This document shows, piece after piece, positions 39,470-46,983 of a DNA stretch of 64,000 bases (position 1 is its first letter; every line of letters starts with the position of its first letter). The notes beneath the pieces were generated by a model that was not told the DNA's origin, did not search any database, and worked only from the letters and a program-made list of their open reading frames with translations. Made by a program: the position numbers and the translations under genes. This DNA is from Cognatitamlana onchidii (GTDB taxonomy: Bacteria > Bacteroidota > Bacteroidia > Flavobacteriales > Flavobacteriaceae), in NCBI RefSeq assembly GCF_004804355.1, contig NZ_SRWZ01000002.1, positions 496,001-560,000 of the forward strand, read 5' to 3'.

Positions 39470-40702
39470 ATGTCATTCTCTTCAAAACTAACATATTTCG
39501 ATAGACCAAAACGTCTCGCAGTCAAACTTAATGCTAAAGGAGAACAGTTCGTACAGAAAGGACATCCATGGGTGTTTTCAAATAATATCACGAAAGTAAG
39601 TAATGATGGAAAACCTGGTGATCTGGCCATTGTTTTTAGTAAGAAGAAAAATAAAGTCATTGGGTTGGGCTTATTTGATTTGAATTCCCCTATTCAAATT
39701 AAAATGATACATCATGGTTTTGAAAAAGCCGACGTAAATGCTGAGTTTTTTCAGAGGAAAATAGAAAACGCCTATGATAAAAGGACACCTCTATTAAAAA
39801 CAAATACCAATAGTTATCGTTTACTTTTTGGAGAAAATGATGGATTCCCGGGCTTAATTGCCGATGTTTATGCCTCGGTACTTGTGGTAAAGATTTATTC
39901 TGAAATTTGGTTTCCTTATTTAGAGGATATTGTTCTTAGTCTACAGAACATTTCAAAAGCATTGTCGGTTGTAATTAGGTTAAGCAGGCAATTAGAGCAG
40001 TCAAAACTTCATCAATTAATTAACGGCGAAGTCGTTTATGGAACACTTGAAAATGAAGTTGTGCAGTTTATAGAGCATGGCGTAAATTTTTCGGCAAATG
40101 TGATTAAAGGCCACAAAACAGGGTATTTCTTAGATCATAGAGCCAATAGAAAGCAAGTAGGAGCTTGGAGTCAAGGAAAAACAGTATTGGACGTGTTCTC
40201 CTATGCGGGCGGATTTTCAGTGCACGCCCTTGCCAATGGCGCTAAAGAAGTGACGAGCTTAGATATTAGTAAACAAGCTCTAGAAATTGCCGTTCAAAAT
40301 GCAAAGCTAAATAGTTATACGGGGACTCATAAAACCATTGCTGGTGATGCCTTTGAAGAGCTTAAAAAATTAATAATAAACAAAGTTAGATTTGATGTTG
40401 TTGTTATCGATCCACCAAGTTTTGCAAAGCAATCCTCCGAAATTGAACTGGCTAAGAAAAAGTATAAGCAATTAGCTGAACTAGGGCAAAAACTTGCGGC
40501 TACAAATGGTTTGTTGGTTTTGGCTTCTTGCTCATCCCGAGTATTGGATACCGACTTTTTTGAAATTAATCATAGTGTTTTAGTCTCCAACCAGCGACGG
40601 TTTAAGACTATACAAAAAACGAAACACGATACCGACCACCCAATTGGTTTTCCAGAAGGCGCTTATTTAAAATGTGGGTATTATCGTTTTTTAGATACTT
40701 AA
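39470..40702 (+). CDS. class I rRNA cytosine-C5 methyltransferase (RlmI-like)
   Basis: 410 residues. The N-terminal PUA domain (about 12-90, KGHPWVFSNNI) is followed by a Rossmann methyltransferase: SAM motif VLDVFSYAGGFSVHALANGA, VVIDPPSF (motif IV) and LASCSSRV with the catalytic cysteine. This is the arrangement of RlmI, which makes m5C in 23S rRNA. Target position is inferred from that family. Convergent with the next gene, 4 bases apart. Confidence 0.9.
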   Translation: MSFSSKLTYFDRPKRLAVKLNAKGEQFVQKGHPWVFSNNITKVSNDGKPGDLAIVFSKKKNKVIGLGLFDLNSPIQIKMIHHGFEKADVNAEFFQRKIENAYDKRTPLLKTNTNSYRLLFGENDGFPGLIADVYASVLVVKIYSEIWFPYLEDIVLSLQNISKALSVVIRLSRQLEQSKLHQLINGEVVYGTLENEVVQFIEHGVNFSANVIKGHKTGYFLDHRANRKQVGAWSQGKTVLDVFSYAGGFSVHALANGAKEVTSLDISKQALEIAVQNAKLNSYTGTHKTIAGDAFEELKKLIINKVRFDVVVIDPPSFAKQSSEIELAKKKYKQLAELGQKLAATNGLLVLASCSSRVLDTDFFEINHSVLVSNQRRFKTIQKTKHDTDHPIGFPEGAYLKCGYYRFLDT

Positions 40703-40706
40703 AGAC

Positions 40707-41207
40707 TTAGAGTATATCTCCTTTTTCGTTTGTTTTAATAGACATGGTTTTATTGTCTTTTTCAAGTTTTATTTTGTAGATCTGAACTAATGATGGCGCG
40801 TCTTTTGTATAACTTAAGTAATATTGGTCTTCTTTAATGTTCCAATCTGGGTATTGTTTCAATATAGTGTTCAAAACACTTGTTGGTAGTTTTACATTTT
40901 GGTAATTTTCAACGGTCTTAACAATACGCCCATCTTTATCATAACTGGCTACTGCTTTGCCTTCAGGTAATCTAAAAGTTACAGTGTATACGTCGTCATT
41001 ATTATCATACAATGCCTGAAGATTTTTAAAATCGTAAGTTAATATTTTGCTTTCTATTTTTTTTATCGAAGGTGGTAAATCGTCATTTTGTGCAATTTGA
41101 GAATAACTGATATTGGAGTTTATATAAGTTTCTTGAAGCTGAATAGTTTGTCCGTTTAACAAGAAAGAGCATACTAACGCTACAGGCAGGGTGTAAAAAG
41201 ATTTCAT
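40707..41207 (-). CDS. periplasmic PepSY-like protein
   Basis: 166 residues with a signal peptide (about 1-20, ending LLNGQ). The mature part has the repeating pattern of PepSY-like/BLIP-type domains (YTVTFRLPEGKAVASYDKDGRIV, then YPDWNIKEDQYYLS). It is expected in the periplasm; function unknown. It shares an identical operator with the divergent nitronate monooxygenase gene, so the two are probably controlled together. Confidence 0.72.
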   Translation of the reverse strand: MKSFYTLPVALVCSFLLNGQTIQLQETYINSNISYSQIAQNDDLPPSIKKIESKILTYDFKNLQALYDNNDDVYTVTFRLPEGKAVASYDKDGRIVKTVENYQNVKLPTSVLNTILKQYPDWNIKEDQYYLSYTKDAPSLVQIYKIKLEKDNKTMSIKTNEKGDIL

Positions 41208-41232
41208 GGAATTAAGGATTTAGTTTATTAGA

Positions 41233-41240
41233 CAAAAATA
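41233..41240 (-). promoter_or_regulatory. -7 element (TATTTTTG) of the PepSY-like gene
   Basis: Minus-strand TAnnTTTG 26 bases ahead of the start codon, directly next to the operator at 41241-41256. Confidence 0.6.
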
Positions 41241-41256
41241 ACTATGCGTGCATAGT
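41241..41256. promoter_or_regulatory. operator 1, ACTATGC-GT-GCATAGT
   Basis: Palindrome with perfect 7-bp arms around GT. It touches the -7 box of the minus-strand gene. The core TATGCGTGCATA recurs at 41328-41339. MarR-type regulators often use ATGC/GCAT palindromes of this kind; the regulator is not identified. Confidence 0.75.
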
Positions 41257-41326
41257 AAAAATATGATAATAGTCATAATATCAGATTTTTATCTCATAGC
41301 TTCAGCGTGGCTTACTTGTTCTAGTG

Positions 41327-41340
41327 TTATGCGTGCATAA
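41327..41340. promoter_or_regulatory. operator 2, TTATGC-GT-GCATAA
   Basis: Second copy of the TATGCGTGCATA core, 7 bases upstream of the -7 box of the nitronate monooxygenase promoter, in the spacer region where a bound repressor would block RNA polymerase. Confidence 0.75.
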
Positions 41341-41347
41341 TATTTAC

Positions 41348-41355
41348 TATATTTG
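41348..41355 (+). promoter_or_regulatory. -7 element (TATATTTG) of the nitronate monooxygenase gene
   Basis: Perfect TAnnTTTG, 19 bases before the ATG at 41375. Confidence 0.6.
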
Positions 41356-41374
41356 TTAAACTCAATTACAAATC

Positions 41375-42325
41375 ATGGAAACTAAGCTTACAGCATTGCT
41401 AAATATTCAATATCCAATTATCCAAGCTCCCATGTTTTTAGTGTCTAATGTAGCTATGGTTAAAGCGGCCATGGATAGTGGAATTGCGGGATGTATCCCA
41501 GCACTCAATTATAGAACGTTAGAGGAGTTAAGAGCCGCTCTTATAGCGTTAAAGGAGGCAAAACCAGAGGGAGGTGCTTTTGGTTTTAACCTCATTGTAA
41601 ACAAGTCTAATGTTAAATATAAAAGCCAATTAAAAGTTATTTGCGAAGAGGGGTGCGACTTTATTATAACCTCCTTAGGAAGCCCTGAAGAGACAATTAG
41701 GCTAGGGCATCAAGTTGGGATTAAAGTATTTTGCGATGTGGTCGATTTAAAGTTTGCTAAAAAGGTAGAGAATTTAGGAGCCGATGCCATTATTGCCGTT
41801 AACAATGAAGCTGGTGGGCATAGAGGAGATAGGTCTCCAAAAGACTTGATACAAGAATTGAAGACGCACTGTGAGATCCCAATTATTTCGGCTGGAGGGG
41901 TAGGTAGAAAAGAGGATGTCGATAGGATGTTAAGCTTTGGTGCGGATGGTGTTTCTGTGGGTAGTCCTTTCATTGCTTCTACAGAAGCGCAAGTAACACA
42001 GGAGTATAAGCGAGCCTGTGTTGATTATGGGGCTAAAGACATTGTTATTACCGAACGTATATCTGGAACCCCATGTACCGTTATTAATACACCTTATGTT
42101 CAAAAAATTGGGACCAAGCAAACTTGGTTAGAATCAATTTTGAACAAAAACAAAAAACTAAAGAAGTGGGTAAAAATGATTCGCTTTGCTATTGGCATGA
42201 ATGCCACAAAAAATGCTGCTACCAAAGCTACGTATAAAACAGTTTGGGTAGCAGGACCTAGTATAGAACATACAAAGAATATATTACCTACTAAAGACAT
42301 TATTAAAAGGCTAATAGAGCGTTAG
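41375..42325 (+). CDS. nitronate monooxygenase
   Basis: 316 residues, FMN-dependent TIM barrel. Family motifs: YPIIQAPMF (N-terminus), NNEAGGHRGDRS, ISAGGVG and GADGVSVGSPFIAS. It oxidises toxic alkyl nitronates (such as propionate-3-nitronate) to carbonyl plus nitrite. Cytoplasmic, without signal peptide, unlike the Tat-exported paralogue at 32793-33893. Regulated with the divergent PepSY-like gene through a shared operator. Confidence 0.9.
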   Translation: METKLTALLNIQYPIIQAPMFLVSNVAMVKAAMDSGIAGCIPALNYRTLEELRAALIALKEAKPEGGAFGFNLIVNKSNVKYKSQLKVICEEGCDFIITSLGSPEETIRLGHQVGIKVFCDVVDLKFAKKVENLGADAIIAVNNEAGGHRGDRSPKDLIQELKTHCEIPIISAGGVGRKEDVDRMLSFGADGVSVGSPFIASTEAQVTQEYKRACVDYGAKDIVITERISGTPCTVINTPYVQKIGTKQTWLESILNKNKKLKKWVKMIRFAIGMNATKNAATKATYKTVWVAGPSIEHTKNILPTKDIIKRLIER

Positions 42326-42457
42326 TATTGTAGTTTTATATCGCCTTTAGTACAATTTAAGTGAAATATGTTTAAGCCCATCCTATAATTCTGTTAAGAA
42401 CAAAGCGTTTTTAAGAACCAGAATTGATGAAAATAAATAGCAGATAGACCTATTAAT

Positions 42458-42488
42458 TTTGTATTGTTTTTTTAACTTAATATTTTTG
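42458..42488 (+). promoter_or_regulatory. promoter of the riboswitch transcript
   Basis: TTTG (42458-42461), a 19-base spacer and TATTTTTG (42481-42488): full consensus match. The predicted start (about 42492) falls at the first base of the riboswitch P1 stem. The remainder of the gap from 42326 shows nothing recognised. Confidence 0.75.
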
Positions 42489-42492
42489 TAAA

Positions 42493-42641
42493 GTTATTAA
42501 GGTTTAGCATGAGCTAATAAAAAGAAGGAATTGTGTTAAAATCACAAGCTGTCGCGCAACTGTATTTAATGGTTAGATACCATTATGAGCCAGATACTTC
42601 CCTTAATAGATAACCAATGGTGCTTTCGCGATTTGAAGCAG
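42493..42641 (+). ncRNA. cobalamin (B12) riboswitch
   Basis: Core elements in order: P1 strand TTAAGG (with CCTTAA at 42601-42606), hairpin TAGC-ATGA-GCTA (42505-42516), GGAA (42527-42530), hairpin TTGTG/CACAA (42531-42547), the GCTGTCGCGCAACTGT motif (42548-42563), hairpin TAATGG/CCATTA (42567-42585) and the B12 box GAGCCAGATAC (42587-42597). A downstream hairpin TGCTT/GAAGCA presents CGCG in its loop, complementary to CGCG of the core loop, as required for the L5-L13 kissing contact. An AT-rich hairpin plus T6 (42667-42706) may be part of the switch output. The downstream gene is the LOV-like protein 93 bases away. Confidence 0.88.
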
Positions 42642-42733
42642 GTCAGGATGTTTTCATTTTCCAACGAGTTTAATTGATTAAGTATTAAACTGCTGATAGC
42701 TTTTTTGTTGCAAGCACGCAAATTTACTTAACT

Positions 42734-43216
42734 ATGAAAACAAAACAAGGGCCGTTAAAAAGTTGGGATATTTACGCCATGTATTTATCAAATCAGTCTA
42801 AATCTTTTAGGATTAATGAGGACATTAAAACACTTTCTATCTTTAAAGATAAATATAATTGGAATTTTAATATAAGCTCCACACTTCATGATATAGAGTT
42901 TGATGCTATTGTTTTAACTTCTGCAAATAGAGAGATTGCATGGGTTAACAGGGGATTTACAAAAATGACGGGGTATCCCATTAAATTAGCAATTGGCAAA
43001 AAGCCAAGTTTTTTACAAGGAGAACAAACAAGTAAAGCTTCTTTAGGCAGAATAAGAAAGAGGCTAAAGGATGGCTCTCCGTTTACAGAGTATATTTTAA
43101 ATTATAAGAAGAATGGAAGTCTTTACAAATGTGAATTGAATATCTATCCAATTAAGAATTATGAGAATACAATTACACACTTTATAGCTTTCGAAAAAGA
43201 GTTGAAGTATATATAA
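42734..43216 (+). CDS. LOV-like PAS protein lacking the photoactive cysteine
   Basis: 160 residues, a single PAS domain (about 52-155) with a helical N-cap. It shows LOV landmarks: WVNRGFTKMTGYP, FLQGEQTS, IRKRLKDGSPF, ILNYKKNGSLY and HFIAFEKEL. The canonical GRNCRFLQ reads GKKPSFLQ (88-95), so the adduct-forming cysteine is Pro91, and the usual late flavin-contact Gln is Glu. Flavin binding is therefore doubtful. There is no output domain, so it would act through protein contacts. It is preceded by a B12 riboswitch. Confidence 0.8.
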   Translation: MKTKQGPLKSWDIYAMYLSNQSKSFRINEDIKTLSIFKDKYNWNFNISSTLHDIEFDAIVLTSANREIAWVNRGFTKMTGYPIKLAIGKKPSFLQGEQTSKASLGRIRKRLKDGSPFTEYILNYKKNGSLYKCELNIYPIKNYENTITHFIAFEKELKYI

Positions 43217-43250
43217 ATTTAAACATTAAGTGCTTTTCAACTTTAAAGAT

Positions 43251-43258
43251 TATATTTG
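43251..43258 (+). promoter_or_regulatory. -7 element (TATATTTG)
   Basis: Perfect TAnnTTTG 62 bases before the start of the outer-membrane protein at 43321, suggesting that gene has its own promoter apart from the riboswitch transcript. Confidence 0.5.
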
Positions 43259-43320
43259 AATTGACAGTATTTTTTGAATAATTTAAAAAAATTGGAAGCA
43301 GTTTAACCTAAATAGCTCTA

Positions 43321-44142
43321 ATGAAATTAAATTTAGCTTTTTGGAAGTTAATTTTTCTCTTATGCTTTTTGTTCACGAATCAATTGTTTTTTGCACAGAA
43401 CAAAGAAATAACACTTAATGACAGTACGGTAATCGGAATTGTTGAAAAGAAAAGTGAAAAAGATAAAATTAATGATATCCTATTACCTTATGGTTGGATA
43501 GACTATAATGCAGAATATTATACTGTTGATGCCAAGAACAGTTATTTAGATCATCACTTTATATACCAACCATACCTTAGTAAAGATCAGGTATTTCAAA
43601 TTGAGTTAGGTCTCGTAAATACATTTACGGATGCTCAACAATACTTTTCGCCAAGCGATTTAGATATAACCTATCAACGAAATATTACACCTAAAAACAA
43701 AAAAGATGTAGGCTACGTCGGCATGATTGCAATAGCCAAACTTACTATACCTACAGGCAGGGAAGAATATTTTAGTGGTTCTGATAATTGGGCTTTTGAG
43801 CCACAAGTAGGAGCGCAGTGGAGTGTATTTAATCCAGATTGGTTAATTTCTGGAATTTTACGCTATAGATATCATTTTGCGACGTTACCAGAGAAGTCAT
43901 TAGCGAATAATTATGTTAGAGTTGAATCGTTCTTTGGATTCGAAAATGATAAATTCTGGATTTTCGGATCCCCAGACTATAGGTATACCCCTAAAACATC
44001 CAAAAGCAACTTGTTTTTTAGTGCTTTGGTTGGTTATAAATTTTCAAGACAGTTCATTATTAAAGGGAGCTATAAACCTAGGCTAGAAGGGAATGATTTT
44101 TATCGTTCCATGTTATCTTTTGGCTTTACGCTGTTTTTTTAG
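43321..44142 (+). CDS. putative outer-membrane beta-barrel protein
   Basis: 273 residues. A signal peptide (about 1-26, ending LFFAQ) is followed by alternating polar/aromatic beta strands throughout, ending in a terminal Phe-rich strand (SFGFTLFF), as in outer-membrane barrels. No family recognised. It lies between the LOV-like gene and a FadL-like porin gene on the same strand (35 bases before the latter). Confidence 0.72.
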   Translation: MKLNLAFWKLIFLLCFLFTNQLFFAQNKEITLNDSTVIGIVEKKSEKDKINDILLPYGWIDYNAEYYTVDAKNSYLDHHFIYQPYLSKDQVFQIELGLVNTFTDAQQYFSPSDLDITYQRNITPKNKKDVGYVGMIAIAKLTIPTGREEYFSGSDNWAFEPQVGAQWSVFNPDWLISGILRYRYHFATLPEKSLANNYVRVESFFGFENDKFWIFGSPDYRYTPKTSKSNLFFSALVGYKFSRQFIIKGSYKPRLEGNDFYRSMLSFGFTLFF

Positions 44143-44177
44143 TTTTTTGCTATTTAATGAGCTAAGAATAAGTTAGT

Positions 44178-45596
44178 ATGAGATTAAGGATTAGGTTTTT
44201 GTTAATTGTGTTTTTCGTTGGAGGCCTGATTGCGGCTCAAGAAAATAATTATTGGAATTTTCATCAGGGCGCTATTGCTTCCCTTACCGGTGGTGCTGCT
44301 GTTGCAAATGCAAAAAATCAAGCGGCAGCTTATTATAATCCAGGGTTATTACCTTTTGTTAAAAATAATAGCGTGTCTTTAAACATGCAGTCTTTCTTTT
44401 TTAATAGCCTACTTATCGAAAATGGAGCAGGAGATCATATAGATTTGGAACAATCGGCTGTAGGTATTGTGCCATCTAGTTCTTACGGTGTTATAAAAAA
44501 CAATGAAGAAAGCAAATGGACGCTTTCATTTGGAATTATCACGCAAGCCTTTTCCGATTATGGTTTAGGGGCATATAATGAAACTCAATTGGATGTTATT
44601 AGTAGTAATCCTGGAGAGGAGACCTATTTGGCAAACTACAACTATAATACCAGACTGAAAGAAAATTGGTTAGGACTTGCTACAGGCTACGAAATCAATA
44701 AAAACTTTGGGGTAGGCTTAACTACCTTTATAGTGGCAAAAAGTATTGATTATATTCAAAGCACCAACGCCAGCGCCATTTTAGTGGATCAGGAAAATGA
44801 TTTTGTTAGAACTATAGCCAATACTTCTTTAAATGAAAACTTTGCTTATAGGTCTGCTGGTTTAGTATTTAAGCTGGGACTTTCTTATAGAATAGAAAAC
44901 CTAAGGCTAGGATTAACCTTATCCAGTCCTCTAATTAATGTTGATTTTATTGGGAAAGGAAATATTAATAGGGAGTTGTTTATTACTTCAGATAACACTG
45001 ATGAGAGTAATATAAGGCAAGTTGCATTTCAAGAAAAAATTAATACCATAAATAAGCTTCCTTTTGCTTTAGATTTAGGTGCGACATACCAATTTGGTAA
45101 GACAGAACTTTCTGCTAGAATTGCCCATTATTTAGGAGTAGGAACCTATGAATTAATAGAAAAGGAAGAATTCGATAATTCAAGTATGTTTAACCAATTT
45201 AGTGCTTTTGGTGTTCCGAAAACAGCCATTAAATCGGTAACAAATTTTGGAATTGGATTGGCTCAAGAATTGAATGCAAAAACAACCTTGTATCTGGGTT
45301 TTAATACGGATAATAACAGTTTTGACGATTCTAAACTTAATAGGGCGACCGATTTTGTTCCTTCCATTTCTCAATGGGATTTGATGAATGTTTCAGCAGG
45401 ATTAAGCCATTATTTAAAGCATTTTCAGCTTATTTATGGGCTATCATATATTTCTGGTAGGAGCACAGGAGATTCTCAAATTATAAATATTTCAGATCCT
45501 TTAGAAGAAAACTTCCTTTTAGGCGAGCTAACTAGTAATACCAAAACCTCAATAAATCAACTTAATTTAAATATTGGCTTTGTTTATTATTTTTAG
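44178..45596 (+). CDS. FadL/OMPP1-like outer-membrane transport protein
   Basis: 472 residues. Signal peptide (about 1-21). The N-terminal region GGAAVANAKNQAAAYYNPGLL is the FadL-family segment that contacts the substrate channel. The remainder is beta-barrel-like and ends with an aromatic strand (NIGFVYYF). The family takes up hydrophobic compounds such as long-chain fatty acids across the outer membrane; substrate here unknown. Probably transcribed with the barrel gene before it. Confidence 0.75.
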   Translation: MRLRIRFLLIVFFVGGLIAAQENNYWNFHQGAIASLTGGAAVANAKNQAAAYYNPGLLPFVKNNSVSLNMQSFFFNSLLIENGAGDHIDLEQSAVGIVPSSSYGVIKNNEESKWTLSFGIITQAFSDYGLGAYNETQLDVISSNPGEETYLANYNYNTRLKENWLGLATGYEINKNFGVGLTTFIVAKSIDYIQSTNASAILVDQENDFVRTIANTSLNENFAYRSAGLVFKLGLSYRIENLRLGLTLSSPLINVDFIGKGNINRELFITSDNTDESNIRQVAFQEKINTINKLPFALDLGATYQFGKTELSARIAHYLGVGTYELIEKEEFDNSSMFNQFSAFGVPKTAIKSVTNFGIGLAQELNAKTTLYLGFNTDNNSFDDSKLNRATDFVPSISQWDLMNVSAGLSHYLKHFQLIYGLSYISGRSTGDSQIINISDPLEENFLLGELTSNTKTSINQLNLNIGFVYYF

Positions 45597-45664
45597 GGAT
45601 ACCATATGCACGGGTTTTCTAAATTTGTTTTTTGCTTGTACTATAAATATATTTCAATATTGCT

Positions 45665-45672
45665 TATATTTG
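45665..45672 (+). promoter_or_regulatory. -7 element (TATATTTG)
   Basis: TAnnTTTG match 69 bases before the lipoprotein gene at 45742; no good -33 box seen. Confidence 0.4.
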
Positions 45673-45741
45673 AACGTACTATTAATTTAAATAAGGAAAT
45701 CTGTTATTTTACAGATATGTAAAAACATTAAAACAAAAATT

Positions 45742-46428
45742 ATGAGAAAAAAATTGCAAATATTTGCTGCTTTAATTCTTCTAGCCGTAGTGTATAGTTG
45801 TGGACCTTCCATTAAAGTTACAGACTCATGGTCTGCACCAGACGCTAGAGAAATGATGGATGATAAGTTTTTGATTATTGCAAGAACCGATGATTTAGCT
45901 TCTAGGCAGTTATTTGAACAGGAGTTAACCTCTAAAATGCAAGCAGCGGGGATTGATGCTACTTCAAGTTACGTGAAGTACCCCAAAGTTAAGCACAATC
46001 AAAAGCTAACAGAAGCTGATATCGATGGATTGGTTAAGAAGTTTAAAAGTGATGGCTTTACAGGGATTGCGTTAACGGTTTTAAAAGATGTAAAAACAGA
46101 AATAAGAACAGAGGAATCTGGTGGGTATACAACTGGCGGATACTACCCTGCATACTATGGTGGATATGGTGGTTTTGGAGGCTACTATGGTTCGTTTTAC
46201 TCGCCTTATGGTTATGGAGGAACTTACGTACCTCGTTCTCAAAGAACTTATGAATCTGAAATATATAAGTTAGAAACAGTAATTTACGATTTAGAAAGGA
46301 CTGAAAATCGTCAGTTAGTTGCTGTTGTCGCTAGTAATATTACAGATCCAGGTTCTGCTTCAGCTGTCGCTGGGCCATATGCTAAGAAAGTTTTAGGAGC
46401 CTTTGCTAAACAGGCAGAAAAGAAATAG
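45742..46428 (+). CDS. envelope lipoprotein with Gly/Tyr-rich loop, paralogue of the gene at 5047
   Basis: 228 residues. Lipoprotein signal ending VVYSC (Cys20), then the paralogue-defining KVTDSWSAPDA and TEADIDGLVKKFKSDGF segments. A central Gly/Tyr-rich insertion (about 133-170, YYPAYYGGYGGFGGYYG) replaces the shorter loop of the copy at 5047-5727. The tail RTENRQLVAVVASNI is shared. Possibly DUF4136-like. Likely an outer-membrane or periplasmic lipoprotein; role unknown. It ends at a strong terminator. Confidence 0.82.
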   Translation: MRKKLQIFAALILLAVVYSCGPSIKVTDSWSAPDAREMMDDKFLIIARTDDLASRQLFEQELTSKMQAAGIDATSSYVKYPKVKHNQKLTEADIDGLVKKFKSDGFTGIALTVLKDVKTEIRTEESGGYTTGGYYPAYYGGYGGFGGYYGSFYSPYGYGGTYVPRSQRTYESEIYKLETVIYDLERTENRQLVAVVASNITDPGSASAVAGPYAKKVLGAFAKQAEKK

Positions 46429-46452
46429 ATTTTTTTATTAAGCAATATATTG

Positions 46453-46486
46453 TGCCGCGTGTTACTTTACACGCGGCATTTTTTTT
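46453..46486 (+). terminator. intrinsic terminator of the lipoprotein gene
   Basis: TGCCGCGTGT/ACACGCGGCA stem, 6-base loop and eight T. It abuts a spurious upstream ATG of the following thioesterase gene. Confidence 0.93.
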
Positions 46487-46552
46487 ATGGAAATGTTATC
46501 ATTTCATTTAAACACACCCAATGGTTTTGTATTTTTACAAGAAAAAAGAACC

Positions 46553-46978
46553 ATGCAATTATCACGAGAAGAAATTTTAATTAGAGCCAGTAAAGTATGT
46601 AAAAACACTTTAATGGAAACATTAGATATTGAAATTACAGATTTCTCAGAGGATTACGTCATTGCTAAAATGCCTGTAACGCCTAAGGTACACCAACCAG
46701 ATGGCGTATTACATGGGGGTGCTACAGTGGCTCTAGCAGAAACTACTGGAAGTTTTGCTGCTGAAATATTAATGAATTTAGATAATATATTTGTTCGAGG
46801 TATTGAGATTTCAGCTAATCATTTAAAAAGTGTAAGAAACGGCTATGTATATGCTAAAGCATCTTATTTGCATAAAGGAAGAACTACGCAATTATTAGAA
46901 ATTAGAGTAACTGATGATTTTGATAATTTAATTTCAATTTGCAAGCTAACTACTATTGCACTTCCAAAATCTAAATAA
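46553..46978 (+). CDS. hotdog-fold thioesterase (PaaI/MenI-like)
   Basis: 141 residues from MQLSREEIL; the upstream ATG at 46487 lies on the end of a terminator and is rejected. Hotdog fold with the HGGATVALAETTGSFAA motif that holds the catalytic residue. Because menF and menD follow (5 bases to menF), it is likely the 1,4-dihydroxy-2-naphthoyl-CoA thioesterase of menaquinone synthesis, an inference from context. Confidence 0.87.
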   Translation: MQLSREEILIRASKVCKNTLMETLDIEITDFSEDYVIAKMPVTPKVHQPDGVLHGGATVALAETTGSFAAEILMNLDNIFVRGIEISANHLKSVRNGYVYAKASYLHKGRTTQLLEIRVTDDFDNLISICKLTTIALPKSK

Positions 46979-46983
46979 ATAAA

